Of a stretch of 64,000 nucleotides of DNA, positions 27,209 through 36,540 are shown one piece after another; positions within the stretch are counted from its first letter, which is position 1, and every line of letters begins with the position of its first letter. The notes beneath the pieces are model-generated. The model was not told the origin of the DNA, did no database searches, and saw only the letters and a program-made list of their open reading frames with translations. The position numbers were made by a program, and so were the translations under genes. The DNA comes from Thermosphaera aggregans DSM 11486 (GTDB lineage Archaea; Thermoproteota; Thermoprotei_A; Sulfolobales; Desulfurococcaceae): the NCBI RefSeq assembly GCF_000092185.1, contig NC_014160.1, positions 1,178,001-1,242,000 on the forward strand, written 5' to 3'.

Positions 27209-28181
27209 GTTGAAGGAGTACACGGTCGTAGACTTGTTCTGCGGGGCGGGAGGATTCTCTCTAGGCTTCCACCTAACACGCAGGTTTAGAACACTCCTCG
27301 CCATTGACAACTACAATCCCGCGGGCTTAACGTACAAGCTGAACTTTCCAATGGTGAAAGTCCTTCTTGAAGACATTAAAGACGTTAACGACTCACTGTT
27401 GAGGAAGATCCTGGGAGGTGCGAAAATAGATGTTCTAATAGGAAGCCCTCCGTGCGAGCCATTCACAGGCGCGAACCCGAGGAGGGAGCGCAACCCTTTG
27501 GACAGGCTTTACAAGGATCCAGTGGGACAGCTGACACTTCATTATATTAGGATATTAGGTGTTCTCCGCCCCAGGTTTTTTGTGATGGAGAATGTGCCGG
27601 CGATAACGGAGGATGGTTTAAAGGATGCACTACTGGGCGAGTTTGAAAGAGTTGGTTATGAAAGGGTTTACTTCAACATCCTGGAAGCCGAGAATTACGG
27701 CACCCCAAGCCATCGGAGAAGAGTGTTTGTTTCAAACCTTAAAATACAGCCCGCGCCAAGCCCCAGTAACATAACGGTTAAGGAGGCTCTCAGCAACCTT
27801 CCCCTGCCAGGCGGTTTCCCGCCTAACCATGACCTCCCGAAAGAGCCCTCCCATAGGAAGATGAAGAGAATGAGCAGGCTCGACTGGGGGGAAGCCATGA
27901 TTCATTACCAGGGGGCTGACAAGGAGCTTCCAAACCTGATAAGGCTCCACCCTCACAGGATAGCTCCTACCGTGCTGGGCTCCTCACGCTTCATACATCC
28001 CTACGAGAACAGGTTTCTAACCGTTAGGGAGCAGGCGAGGCTCATGGGTTTTCCAGACTCCTTCGTCTTCACGGGGGGCAGGGATGACCAGTACAACATG
28101 ATTGGGGAGGCTGTCCCACCTCCCCTTGCCAAGGCGATAGGTTTATACGTTGCTAGTAGGCTGGATGAGGAGGGGGGATGA
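27198..28181 (+). CDS. DNA (cytosine-5)-methyltransferase
   Basis: A 327-residue C5 methylase with all key motifs: I VVDLFCGAGGFSLGF, IV IGSPPCEPFTGANPRR with catalytic Cys, VI FFVMENVPAI, VIII NYGTPSHRRRVFVSNL and IX/X RFLTVREQARLMGFPDSF plus YNMIGEAVPPPLAKAI. Between VIII and IX is a short target-recognition region. GTG start overlaps the end of tfe by 11 bp, so it is translated from the tfe message. No restriction endonuclease is encoded alongside, so it is either an orphan or part of a split system with the methylase 0.7 kb upstream. Confidence 0.92.
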   Translation: MSSKLKEYTVVDLFCGAGGFSLGFHLTRRFRTLLAIDNYNPAGLTYKLNFPMVKVLLEDIKDVNDSLLRKILGGAKIDVLIGSPPCEPFTGANPRRERNPLDRLYKDPVGQLTLHYIRILGVLRPRFFVMENVPAITEDGLKDALLGEFERVGYERVYFNILEAENYGTPSHRRRVFVSNLKIQPAPSPSNITVKEALSNLPLPGGFPPNHDLPKEPSHRKMKRMSRLDWGEAMIHYQGADKELPNLIRLHPHRIAPTVLGSSRFIHPYENRFLTVREQARLMGFPDSFVFTGGRDDQYNMIGEAVPPPLAKAIGLYVASRLDEEGG

Positions 28182-28182
28182 A

Positions 28183-28629
28183 ATGTACATTGTGCTTTAC
28201 TCTCCGACAGGTATACACAAGGTTGTCGAATTCCTCAAGACAATGTACCTGGTCGAAGGGTTTACCCCTGTAATTGTCAAGCCCATAGGGGCGGCGGCCC
28301 AGATAGGCGTGCCGGAAGCCCATAAAATAGCTTATAAAGCCGGGAAGCCCCTGATAGTTCTACCCGAGCTGGCGGATGTTTCGAGAATCCTTGGGGCCAG
28401 CCCGGTCTACTATTTAAGTGATGAAGGCGAGGAGAAGGGGTTTGAAGAGGTTTTCGCGTCGAGCGGGAACGTTGCAGTGGTTTTAAACGCGGGGGATGTG
28501 GAGCCTAGTAGAAAAGAGCTTGAAAACGTTAAAACCGTGTGGGTTAAAAACTTCCCTAAGGGTTTGCCGGCAATTGCTTTATCGGGCGTCATAGTCTACA
28601 ATGCATTATTGCTGAAGACTACCAGGTAG
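28183..28629 (+). CDS. Unknown conserved-looking protein, possibly SPOUT-like
   Basis: A 148-residue alpha/beta protein. ATG at 28183 follows AGGAGGGGGG and the upstream methylase stop by 1 bp. It has alternating strands and helices (MYIVLYSPTGIHKVVEFLK, PLIVLPELADVSRILGASPV, NVAVVLNAGDV) and ends with LPAIALSGVIVYNALLL, resembling the C-terminal knot helix of SPOUT methyltransferases; that comparison is by eye and tentative. Its 3' end overlaps the convergent aldo-keto reductase gene by 11 bp. Confidence 0.6.
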   Translation: MYIVLYSPTGIHKVVEFLKTMYLVEGFTPVIVKPIGAAAQIGVPEAHKIAYKAGKPLIVLPELADVSRILGASPVYYLSDEGEEKGFEEVFASSGNVAVVLNAGDVEPSRKELENVKTVWVKNFPKGLPAIALSGVIVYNALLLKTTR

Positions 28630-29569
28630 CGTAGGATATTTTGATACTGCGGCTCTCCTCATCAATCCTCCTCCAGTCCTCGTATGATAGCTCCCAGCCG
28701 ATCGCCCCGGCCAACTCCTCAACCTGCTCCGGAGTCTTAGCGCCCGGTATTGGCAACATAACAGGGCTGTACTTTAGCATCCAGTTCAACACCACCTGGG
28801 TAGGGGTTTTACCGTACTTTGCGGCCACATCGCGCAACGTGTTCAACAGTTTTTCAAGCTTCGCAAAGTTCTCGGGGTGGAAAACGGCCTCGCCCCCTCT
28901 CACATCCTTGAACTCGGGCAGGGCTCCCAGCGAATACTTCCCCGTTAACGCCCCCTTAGCCAGGGGGCTCCAAGGTATGAATGTTAAATCGTTTGCTTCG
29001 GCATAGGGTATTAGCTCCTCCTCCGCCCATCTCTCGGCCAGGTTAAACCTGTACTGCATGCTTACCACGTCAGTGAAGGAGAAGGAGGATCTCAACTCCT
29101 CAATCAACACCACAGGGTAGTTGCTGACTCCCAGGTATTTAATCTTCCCAAGTAGGACAAGCCTTTCAAGCGTTTTAGCATAGGCTGGAGTAGGGTAGTT
29201 GTGCCAGCAGGGAGGCCAGTGCAACTGGAGCAGGTCTATTGAATCAATCCCAAGCCTTTTCAAGGACTTGTCCACAGACTTGAAGATATCGTGGGGGTTA
29301 AGGAATTCGCCCGGTATTTTAGTGGCGATAACCACGTCGTCTCTTTTAACCCCCAGCTCCCTGAGAGCTTTCCCCAGGAATTCCTCGCTCATCCCTCTCC
29401 CGTAAACCATTGCGGTGTCGAAGAAGTTTATGCCTAGCTCAACGGCTTTAGCGATCACTTGTTTAGCCTTCTCATAATCTGTTAACCCCCATGCCTCACT
29501 ATATTGCCATGTGCCGAGCCCTATTCGGGAAACTTTTAAATCAGTCCAACCAAGGGTTGTGTACTCCAT
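28619..29569 (-). CDS. Aldo/keto reductase
   Basis: A 316-residue NAD(P)H-dependent TIM-barrel oxidoreductase. It begins YTTLGWTDLKVSRIGLGTWQ; catalytic Asp and Tyr occur in FFDTAMVYGRGMSEEFLG, Lys in VVIATKIPG, His in LLQLHWPP; the cofactor loop is IPWSPLAKGALTGKY and the C-terminal PIPGAKTPEQVEE. Substrate unknown. It is transcribed away from the thioredoxin-reductase-like gene, with a 75-bp shared upstream region. Confidence 0.93.
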   Translation of the reverse strand: MEYTTLGWTDLKVSRIGLGTWQYSEAWGLTDYEKAKQVIAKAVELGINFFDTAMVYGRGMSEEFLGKALRELGVKRDDVVIATKIPGEFLNPHDIFKSVDKSLKRLGIDSIDLLQLHWPPCWHNYPTPAYAKTLERLVLLGKIKYLGVSNYPVVLIEELRSSFSFTDVVSMQYRFNLAERWAEEELIPYAEANDLTFIPWSPLAKGALTGKYSLGALPEFKDVRGGEAVFHPENFAKLEKLLNTLRDVAAKYGKTPTQVVLNWMLKYSPVMLPIPGAKTPEQVEELAGAIGWELSYEDWRRIDEESRSIKISYATW

Positions 29570-29630
29570 CCACTACACCGATCATAGTTATGTACTTCAT
29601 GGTTTAAAACGCTTGAAACCTATTACCTTG

Positions 29631-29646
29631 ATTAGGTGTACCTAAT
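29631..29646 (+). promoter_or_regulatory. Perfect palindrome at the start of the thioredoxin-reductase-like gene
   Basis: ATTAGGT-GT-ACCTAAT, two perfect 7-bp arms with a 2-bp centre, about 22 bp downstream of a TATA-like TTTAAAAC (29603-29610) and covering the first bases of the ATG at 29645. Binding here would block initiation or ribosome access. A related ATTACCT lies at 29622-29628. Confidence 0.55.
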
Positions 29647-30667
29647 GAGCACCAAGTTCAGGATTACCGGATTATCAGCGGTCAGAACCGCCCCCGCCAT
29701 TGAGGACAGGTATGAAACCATCGTGGTCGGGGGAGGGCCTGCGGGTTTAACGGCCGCGCTATACAGTGCGAGATATGGGCATAAAACGCTCTTGGTCACG
29801 AAACTGCTTGGAGGCAACATTACTGAGGCACCCCTGGTTGACGACTATATTGGAATACCAGACATCTCAGGCAACGATCTCGCCGACAAGTTCGTGAAAC
29901 ATGTGAAAAAGTATAACGTCCCAATAATTATCGACGAGGTTGTTGACGTTGTGAGGAAACCTGAGGAAAACCTATGGTGTATCCGGCTGAGAGATATGAA
30001 GAAGGAGGTGTGCGCCTACTCAATCATCCTCGCCGTCGGTTCAGAGAAGAAGAAACTCGGGGTCCCAGGCGAGAGAGAGCTGGTTGGCAAAGGGGTTTCC
30101 TACTGCGCTACCTGTGATGGACCGTTATTCAAGGGTAAGGTGGTAGCGGTTGTCGGAGGAGGTAACGCGGCCTTGACCTCAGCCATATACTTGGCTAAAA
30201 TAGCTTCCAAAGTATACTTGATACACAGGAGGGATGAGTTCAGAGCTTTCAACGTCTATGTTGAAGCAGCGAAGAATAGTCCGAACATAACGTTCCTTCT
30301 AAACAGCGTAATAACGGAGATCATTGGCAGGGATAGGGTTGAGGCGGTGAAGGTTTTAAACAAGGCTGAGGGGAGGGAGAGCATTATTAACGTTGACGGC
30401 GTCTTCGTAGAAATAGGGCTTCAACCGCCCGTAGAGTTCTTCAAGAAGATAGGGCTCGAGCTGGATGAAACGGGAAGAGTGAGGGTTAACGTTGACAGGA
30501 GCACAAACCTGCCAGGAATATTCGTAGCGGGAGATGCTGCGGGAGGCCCGTTCAAGTACAGGTTCGAACAGATAATAACGGCTGCGGCAGATGGCGCGAT
30601 AGCCGCCGACGCGGCCTGCAAGTACGTTTGTGCCTTAAGGCATGCGGGAGGTTCAATGCCCAAGTAG
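29645..30667 (+). CDS. trxB: Thioredoxin reductase-like flavoprotein
   Basis: A 340-residue FAD/NAD(P)H-dependent disulfide reductase. The FAD site is TIVVGGGPAGLTAALYSARY; the redox-active pair is CATC in GVSYCATCDGPLFKGK; the second nucleotide-binding motif is VVAVVGGGNAALTSAIYLAK, and the C-terminal FAD motif is GIFVAGDAAGG. An N-terminal ~25-residue extension precedes the FAD domain. ATG at 29645 is preferred; GTG at 29636 is in frame. The electron acceptor could be a thioredoxin or glutaredoxin-like protein, none of which is adjacent. Confidence 0.92.
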   Translation: MSTKFRITGLSAVRTAPAIEDRYETIVVGGGPAGLTAALYSARYGHKTLLVTKLLGGNITEAPLVDDYIGIPDISGNDLADKFVKHVKKYNVPIIIDEVVDVVRKPEENLWCIRLRDMKKEVCAYSIILAVGSEKKKLGVPGERELVGKGVSYCATCDGPLFKGKVVAVVGGGNAALTSAIYLAKIASKVYLIHRRDEFRAFNVYVEAAKNSPNITFLLNSVITEIIGRDRVEAVKVLNKAEGRESIINVDGVFVEIGLQPPVEFFKKIGLELDETGRVRVNVDRSTNLPGIFVAGDAAGGPFKYRFEQIITAAADGAIAADAACKYVCALRHAGGSMPK

Positions 30668-30820
30668 CTCGCTACCTTAATCTTTCAAAAGGGCTCCGGG
30701 ATTGCTCATAGCAGTAGATAATTCCTTGGAAACAGTGTTGTTCTAAAGTTTTTTGAATCCCCGCGTGACGTTAAGATTAAAAAACCAATAGACCAGTTAA
30801 GGATTATGAGGGGTTTCAAG

Positions 30821-30894
<74 letters not shown>

Positions 30895-30908
30895 TTAAAA
30901 CAATGCCC

Positions 30909-32180
30909 TTATGTGCCAGCCTTCCACGACTTCAAATATTCCTCCTGCTCCGGGGTTAGCTCGTCAATGGAAATACCCATGGACTCCAGCTTCAAACGTG
31001 CAACCATCTTGTCCACTTCAAGCGGCGGATTGAGAACCGCCGGCTTCAACAAGTGCTTGTTTTCAACAAGGTATTTGGCAGCGATGAACTGGTTGGCGAA
31101 GCTCATGTCCATTACCTCGCTCGGATGGCCCTCGGCTGCGGCGAGGTTCACCAGCCGGCCCTCGGCGAGCAGGTAAATCCTCCTCCCATCCCTCAGCTCG
31201 TACTCTTCAACATTGCTTCTGATAAGCCTCTTCCTCACTGATAGTTTCTCGAGATCCTGTATCCAAACCTCAACGTTGAAATGGCCCGCGTTAGCAAGTA
31301 ATGCGCCATCCTTCATCAGCTGGAAGTGCTCACCCCTTATAACCGCCTTGTTCCCAGTGGCCGTGATGAACACGTCCCCTATAGGGGCTGCCTCAATCAT
31401 TTTCATAACTTCGAAGCCGTCGTGTACTGCTTCAAGCGCCCTTATAGGGTCAACCTCGGTTACGATAACTCTCCTAGCCCCTAGCCCTCGGGCTCTCAAA
31501 GCTATGCCTTTGCCAACCCATCCGTAGCCAGCTACCACGACGACTTTGCCAGCTACTAGAATGTTAGTGGCTCTCAATATTCCATCGAAAGTGCTCTGAC
31601 CCGTTCCATACCTATTGTCAAACATGTGCTTGGTGTAGGCGTTGTTCACCGCCACCACAGGGTATTTGAGAACCCCTTCCTTCTCCATGGCAATCAACCT
31701 GTTAACACCGGTCGTCGTCTCCTCCGTGCCCCCCACTATTCTCTCGGCTAGACCAGGATACTCTGAGTGTAGGAGGGCGTGAAGGTCTGCTCCATCATCA
31801 AGCACTATATCTGGCTGACTCTCAGCAATCTTTCTCAAACACCAATAGTATTCTTCAGGTGTCTGACCCCTCCAAGCGTAAACCCTTATCCCGTACTCAA
31901 CAAGTGAGGCAGCCACATCATCCTGTGTTGACAGCGGGTTACTTCCAGCGAGCAATACTTCATCCGCGCCCGCGTCCTTGAAAGCCTTTATCAGGACAGC
32001 CGTCTCCTTAGTAACATGTAGGACGGCGCCAATCCTGAGGTTTCTGAAAGGTTTTTCGTCACGGTATTTTCTACGCAGGAGCATTAGAACAGGCATGTGT
32101 CGCTCTGCCCACTCAATCTTGAGGCCTCCTTCGTGCGCAAGGCTTAAATCCCTAACTTTATAGTCCAAGCTTACCACCAT
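30909..32180 (-). CDS. ahcY: S-adenosylhomocysteine hydrolase
   Basis: NAD-dependent enzyme that cleaves the product inhibitor of methyltransferases into adenosine and homocysteine. Visible motifs: [55 protein letters not shown] and the Rossmann segment [20 protein letters not shown]. 423 residues is typical of archaea, and the C-terminal region lacks the bacterial insertion. The window encodes many SAM-dependent methyltransferases that would need it. Single gene with its own AT-rich upstream region. Confidence 0.97.
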   Translation of the reverse strand: MVVSLDYKVRDLSLAHEGGLKIEWAERHMPVLMLLRRKYRDEKPFRNLRIGAVLHVTKETAVLIKAFKDAGADEVLLAGSNPLSTQDDVAASLVEYGIRVYAWRGQTPEEYYWCLRKIAESQPDIVLDDGADLHALLHSEYPGLAERIVGGTEETTTGVNRLIAMEKEGVLKYPVVAVNNAYTKHMFDNRYGTGQSTFDGILRATNILVAGKVVVVAGYGWVGKGIALRARGLGARRVIVTEVDPIRALEAVHDGFEVMKMIEAAPIGDVFITATGNKAVIRGEHFQLMKDGALLANAGHFNVEVWIQDLEKLSVRKRLIRSNVEEYELRDGRRIYLLAEGRLVNLAAAEGHPSEVMDMSFANQFIAAKYLVENKHLLKPAVLNPPLEVDKMVARLKLESMGISIDELTPEQEEYLKSWKAGT

Positions 32181-32237
32181 CCTGAGATAGTATTAACTCT
32201 TAACCCAAGTAATAAACTGGTTAAAGAAAAGGAGGTT

Positions 32238-32924
32238 TTAGATCCCGAAGAGTCGGAAGCCGAGAATGATTAGGAAACTGACCAGCGGGACTGTTATATT
32301 ATCGTCAATCTTACTGTGTATCTCGAAATGTTCAACAATACTTGCCACTAGCCCTGCGAAAGCCCCGGGGAGGCCTAGGATTATCTGCCCGACAGGAACT
32401 GTAACTATGGCCATTGCAAGATTGCCGAACCATGACTTATTCCTCTTGTTATACAAAGCATTCCTCACGATCCCTGTTATCCCATCCCCGAAGGACATGA
32501 ACGCTACCGGGACGACGCCGTAAACCCAGTCCTTGAAAACCACCCATGAAGTAATCATCACGGCACCCCACATTATTACGAAGTTTACCTCGTTAATGTT
32601 GTCGGGGTCTTGGAACCAGTAGAGGAGTTTACCGGTTTTATGTGGAATATAGGTTGCTAGGAATAGGAGGATTAGCATTGGAATAATCGTTAAAGGCGTA
32701 GTGTAACCTAGGAGGGGAATCATTATTGACACAACACCGCCGGCTAGGATGTGAATGATCTTTCTATTATAATATACGGCCTTAATATGTGTGGTTCCCT
32801 TCTTAACCATTACGTTGTAGGTGAATTTTGTAAGAGGGATCACGACGATCAACACCCAGATGAATAAAATAGCAGTATAGATTGACTCCTTGATCAATAC
32901 TTCAGTTGATAATCCCTCTAACAT
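32238..32924 (-). CDS. Dolichol/phytol kinase-like membrane protein
   Basis: A 228-residue protein with about six or seven transmembrane helices. It has the CTP-dependent polyprenol/phytol kinase signature: YYNRKIIHILAGGVVSIMIP near the middle and SFGDGITGIVRNALYNKRNK with KSWFGNLAMAI after it. In archaea such proteins are thought to phosphorylate polyprenols or geranylgeraniol for lipid-linked glycans or lipid recycling. Substrate not predictable here. Confidence 0.75.
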   Translation of the reverse strand: MLEGLSTEVLIKESIYTAILFIWVLIVVIPLTKFTYNVMVKKGTTHIKAVYYNRKIIHILAGGVVSIMIPLLGYTTPLTIIPMLILLFLATYIPHKTGKLLYWFQDPDNINEVNFVIMWGAVMITSWVVFKDWVYGVVPVAFMSFGDGITGIVRNALYNKRNKSWFGNLAMAIVTVPVGQIILGLPGAFAGLVASIVEHFEIHSKIDDNITVPLVSFLIILGFRLFGI

Positions 32925-33014
32925 AGGTCAACCTCTTAAGCATTCGTTAAAATTATTGTTTAGAAGTAAGTAAAATACTTATCTTTATGTATTTTGCTGA
33001 GGATTCACGGAGTA

Positions 33015-35405
33015 CTAGTGTTTCCCTAGGTAGTCGAACAAGCTTTTCCTGCCCGCTGTAGAAGTAATCTTTCTTAAGTCATTCTCCGTGATGCCAAAGT
33101 ACTCTAGTATTCTGAGCGCGGCGGGCACTACTTGATGTTCAATATAGTAGTTGACATCTATCAGCCTCGGATCCTTGGCAAGGTTGAAGGGTTCAGCCCT
33201 CTCGGATATCTTCCCGGCTCCTTTAACTATGACGAATCCTACTTTATCTCCTACATCTATCTTCAACCCTTTCTTCTCAAGCTTCCTCGCTGCGGAGACG
33301 TGAGGAGACTCCACATCATACTCCTCGATCTTCTTGGTCAGTGTTTTCCATATAATCAGTTTCTCAACAGGTATCTTGTTCTGCATTAGGTTTGCTATCA
33401 CTGTTTTCACATATTCAACAGCCTTGTCAACGTTCTTCTCCTTTAGGAGGATACTTGTAATGTTCTCCTGAACCTCCTTAGCAAGCTCCGTCCAATCTCC
33501 TCTAACGGCTTCAAACCCTACTATGTCGATTCTGCCATCCGTTAAAAGTCCTGCGTAACGCTTCTTGGCCTCGGTGAAGAAGACTCTCTCATAGACCTTG
33601 TCTATCTTTATCTCGAAGCCCAGCTCCCTCTCAACGTATTCCACGAGGCTTCTAACCTTAACGGGGTCGTTTTCAACGAATAAGGAGTCGGTGTCGCCGT
33701 ATATTACTTTCAAACCCATCTCCCTAGCCCTGTTGATCACAGCGGTGATAATTGTCCTCCCCCAGGCGGTAACGGCTTCGGCACACTCGCGGCAGTACCA
33801 CCTAGCCCCGAGCCAGCCCATGTACCCGTAGGTCGCGTTAGCCAGTATTTTAACAGCTTTCTGCCTCTCATCAAGTAGCCTGTACTCCATGCTTGTCGGC
33901 GGGTATTTTTTCATCTCACTCCTCAACAGCTTTCTCAAGCTGAGAAGCATTGAGAGCACGTTTTTGAAGAAACCGGGTGGCTCCCTCCTGAAGCAGTGTC
34001 CAACCTCGGGCGCTATGTAGTGGCTGGCTATGCTGCACCCGTCTGGTTTTTCAATTGTATCGGGTCCTACGTTATACTTGATCATAATGTTCGGGTACAT
34101 GCTTGTGAAGTCCAAGACAGCTATGTTCTCATGGATTCCTTTCAAAGGCGTTAAGACCACCGCTCCCTTGTACGTTTCAGCCTCCTTCTCCTCCCTGTTC
34201 GGTATTAACTCATTATTCAGTAACGCCTCGTGCATAAGGAACCACTCAAGCCTGTACCCCACGCTCGCAGCCCCAACCTGGTCTAGCGGGAGCCTAGTGA
34301 TGTATGACAACTGCATTGCGAACGGGAGGAACTTATCGGCCAGTCCCATTGTCGAGCGGACGTCATCCTCGTTATACTTTAAGAGCAATCCTCTCTTAGA
34401 GGGGTCGTTCCAATACTTGGGGAAATCCACGTAGTCTATTAAAACCCTTGACTCCCTCTTCATGACGCCTAAGTAGTCTGCGACGACGTCGAGGCTTTTG
34501 ATCTTGACCTCAGGTATCTCCTCCGCGAAATCGTAGAGGTCAACGTTCAACCTCCCCGCTATGGAGACATGCCCGTAAGTGCTTGTCGACGGGGGAGAAT
34601 CCTTCTTCCTTCCCACATCTAGTTTCAAGCCTAGCACGCTGGCTCTTTCCAAGAGATACTGCCAGTCAAACCTGTTACTGTTGTACCCCACGATTATGTC
34701 TGGGTCGTATGTCTGGACGAACCTGGTGAACTCTATGATGGCGTTCTTGTCGTTGAAGCCGTCTGCCAGGAATTGCTTGAACACTCCATTGCTGGTTAGA
34801 ACACCTATTATTATGACGGGGTCTCTTTCAGGCTTCGGAGTTCCTGTTTCATTATATACTTCTATGTCGAAGGCCATGATCCTGAGCTCAGGTGTTGACC
34901 AGTCCTCAAGAGGATTGATCTCGCCCTTAACCTCGTACTCCTCCTCAACCTTGTAAGACGGATTCCTTCCTCTAGCCTCAACCTCTGCCCTGTGCCACCC
35001 GCATGGTCTTAAATGGTGGTCGAGAATGTATCTCAGGCTGAACCTTATATCAGCCTCAACGACCTCAACGACCTCAGGTATCTCCTTAACCTTTTCTCTA
35101 TACTTCCTGACATATTCAGGTATCACGGTGGTTATCTTTAAAGCGTTCACGGGTTTACCGTAAAATTTTTTCTCAACAGGCTCTACTTTTATGAGGGGTG
35201 AAGACCTTTCGGATAAGCTGATGATTTTTCTCGCAACGGCTTCGGCAGAGGCCTTCTCCCGTAGGATAGCGTAAAAGTATGGTCTAAACCTTTTATCCCT
35301 TAAAAGAACCCTTTTGCCATCCCTGCTAACGCCCCATATTATGATGTGGGGCTCCTGGGAAACCACTTCGTAGCTGACATCTAGCAGATAGAAATCCAGT
35401 AGCAT
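33015..35405 (-). CDS. DNA polymerase, family B
   Basis: Replicative or repair polymerase of 796 residues with proofreading exonuclease. Exo I is IMAFDIEVYNETG, Exo II IIVGYNSNRFDWQYL, Exo III YNEDDVRSTMGL; polymerase motif A is VLDFTSMYPNIMIKYN, motif B KILANATYGYMGW, motif C VIYGDTDSLFVEND. All catalytic Asp residues are present. Length and motif A suggest the PolB3 type rather than PolB1; a separate PolB1-type C-terminus is found at the right end of the window. The start faces pelA with overlapping divergent promoters. Confidence 0.95.
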   Translation of the reverse strand: MLLDFYLLDVSYEVVSQEPHIIIWGVSRDGKRVLLRDKRFRPYFYAILREKASAEAVARKIISLSERSSPLIKVEPVEKKFYGKPVNALKITTVIPEYVRKYREKVKEIPEVVEVVEADIRFSLRYILDHHLRPCGWHRAEVEARGRNPSYKVEEEYEVKGEINPLEDWSTPELRIMAFDIEVYNETGTPKPERDPVIIIGVLTSNGVFKQFLADGFNDKNAIIEFTRFVQTYDPDIIVGYNSNRFDWQYLLERASVLGLKLDVGRKKDSPPSTSTYGHVSIAGRLNVDLYDFAEEIPEVKIKSLDVVADYLGVMKRESRVLIDYVDFPKYWNDPSKRGLLLKYNEDDVRSTMGLADKFLPFAMQLSYITRLPLDQVGAASVGYRLEWFLMHEALLNNELIPNREEKEAETYKGAVVLTPLKGIHENIAVLDFTSMYPNIMIKYNVGPDTIEKPDGCSIASHYIAPEVGHCFRREPPGFFKNVLSMLLSLRKLLRSEMKKYPPTSMEYRLLDERQKAVKILANATYGYMGWLGARWYCRECAEAVTAWGRTIITAVINRAREMGLKVIYGDTDSLFVENDPVKVRSLVEYVERELGFEIKIDKVYERVFFTEAKKRYAGLLTDGRIDIVGFEAVRGDWTELAKEVQENITSILLKEKNVDKAVEYVKTVIANLMQNKIPVEKLIIWKTLTKKIEEYDVESPHVSAARKLEKKGLKIDVGDKVGFVIVKGAGKISERAEPFNLAKDPRLIDVNYYIEHQVVPAALRILEYFGITENDLRKITSTAGRKSLFDYLGKH

Positions 35406-35457
35406 GTGCTTCCCGTTAAAAATAATGTTTAAACAATCTCATAAACATGCTTCGAAA

Positions 35458-36540
35458 ATGTGGTGTGGCTTGAAAATAATTGAGGAGGATTTGAAGAAGG
35501 GATGGGTTAAAATACTCGTTGAGGACGAGGACGACCTGTGGATTCTATACAACATTCTCAGTCCGGGCGATATCGTTTACGGGAGGACGAGCCGGGAGGT
35601 GAAGCAGGGGGAAGGGGGCTCGAGCAGGAGGGTTTCCATGACGCTGGGCTTGAGATTAGAGAAGCTCGAGTTCCAGGAGTTCTCAGACAGGCTGAGAGTG
35701 AGAGGTATTGTTGTAGACGGGCCAGAGGAGTTCGGGGTTAAGGGTCACTATCACACGATAAACCTCTCTCCTGGAGATACTTTAATAGTGTTTAAAGAGA
35801 AGTGGTCGGCCAGTGAGCTTGAAGCCTTGAGAAGGAGCTCTGTGAAGAAGAGGAGAGTGATGCTCGTAAACATTGATCATGATGAAGCGTGTATAGCCGT
35901 GTTGACTGAGCAGGGTGTTATCCAGCTCAGCGAAGCCTATGGGAGATTGCCTGGGAAAATGTATGCTAGCGGCTACGATACCTTGCTGAGGAATTACCTG
36001 GAGGAGGTGTTGAAGCTCGTCTCAGACTATGCTTCAAGAGAGAGGGTTGACGCTTTAGTAGTGGCGGGCCCGGGCGACTTGAAGAACACGCTCGCCGATC
36101 TCGCACGCTCAAGGGTGAAGGGTTTACCGGTATACGTTGACTCAACCTCTATAGGGGGTTGTAGTGGCTTAAACGAGCTCCTTAGGAGGGATGTTGTTAA
36201 GAAAGTAGTATCAGAGCTTTCAGTAATAAGAGCCCGAGAGGTTTTCGAGGTTTTCAAGAGACTAGTCGTGGAGCAGCCGGATAGGGTTGCATACGGGGTT
36301 GACGAAGCCTACTGCGCAGCGTTGATGAGCGCTGTAGACAAGCTCGTGGTCGTGTCAGAGCTGATCAAGAGCGGGGATGAAGGGGTTAGGAGCAAGGTCT
36401 TGGAAACCCTTGATAAAGCATTCTCATCGAAAGCCGATATCTGGATCATCCCGGGGAGAGCAGATATTGGTGTTGAGGTAAGCGGCTTCGGCGGCATTAT
36501 CGCGGTTTTAAGATACCCGTTGCAGACCAGGACTTGCTAG
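35458..36540 (+). CDS. pelA: Pelota (Dom34) ribosome-rescue factor
   Basis: Archaeal Pelota works with aEF1-alpha and ABCE1 to release stalled ribosomes. The N-terminal Sm-like domain reads KGWVKILVEDEDDLWILYNI and TLGLRLEKLEFQEFSDRLRV; domain 2 begins VMLVNIDHDEACIAVLTEQG with DALVVAGPGDLKNTLADLA; domain 3 (eRF1-like) contains VAYGVDEAYCAALMSAVDKL. The GGQ of RF1 is absent, as expected. ATG at 35458 is chosen because a TTTAAACA element about 25 bp upstream suggests a leaderless message; an in-frame ATG at 35404 adds 18 residues. Confidence 0.93.
   Translation: MWCGLKIIEEDLKKGWVKILVEDEDDLWILYNILSPGDIVYGRTSREVKQGEGGSSRRVSMTLGLRLEKLEFQEFSDRLRVRGIVVDGPEEFGVKGHYHTINLSPGDTLIVFKEKWSASELEALRRSSVKKRRVMLVNIDHDEACIAVLTEQGVIQLSEAYGRLPGKMYASGYDTLLRNYLEEVLKLVSDYASRERVDALVVAGPGDLKNTLADLARSRVKGLPVYVDSTSIGGCSGLNELLRRDVVKKVVSELSVIRAREVFEVFKRLVVEQPDRVAYGVDEAYCAALMSAVDKLVVVSELIKSGDEGVRSKVLETLDKAFSSKADIWIIPGRADIGVEVSGFGGIIAVLRYPLQTRTC

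Noticed and set aside
27198-28181. A restriction endonuclease partner for the cytosine methyltransferase
   Set aside because: The adjacent 148-residue protein has no PD-(D/E)xK, HNH or PLD motif and looks like another fold, so no nuclease is claimed.
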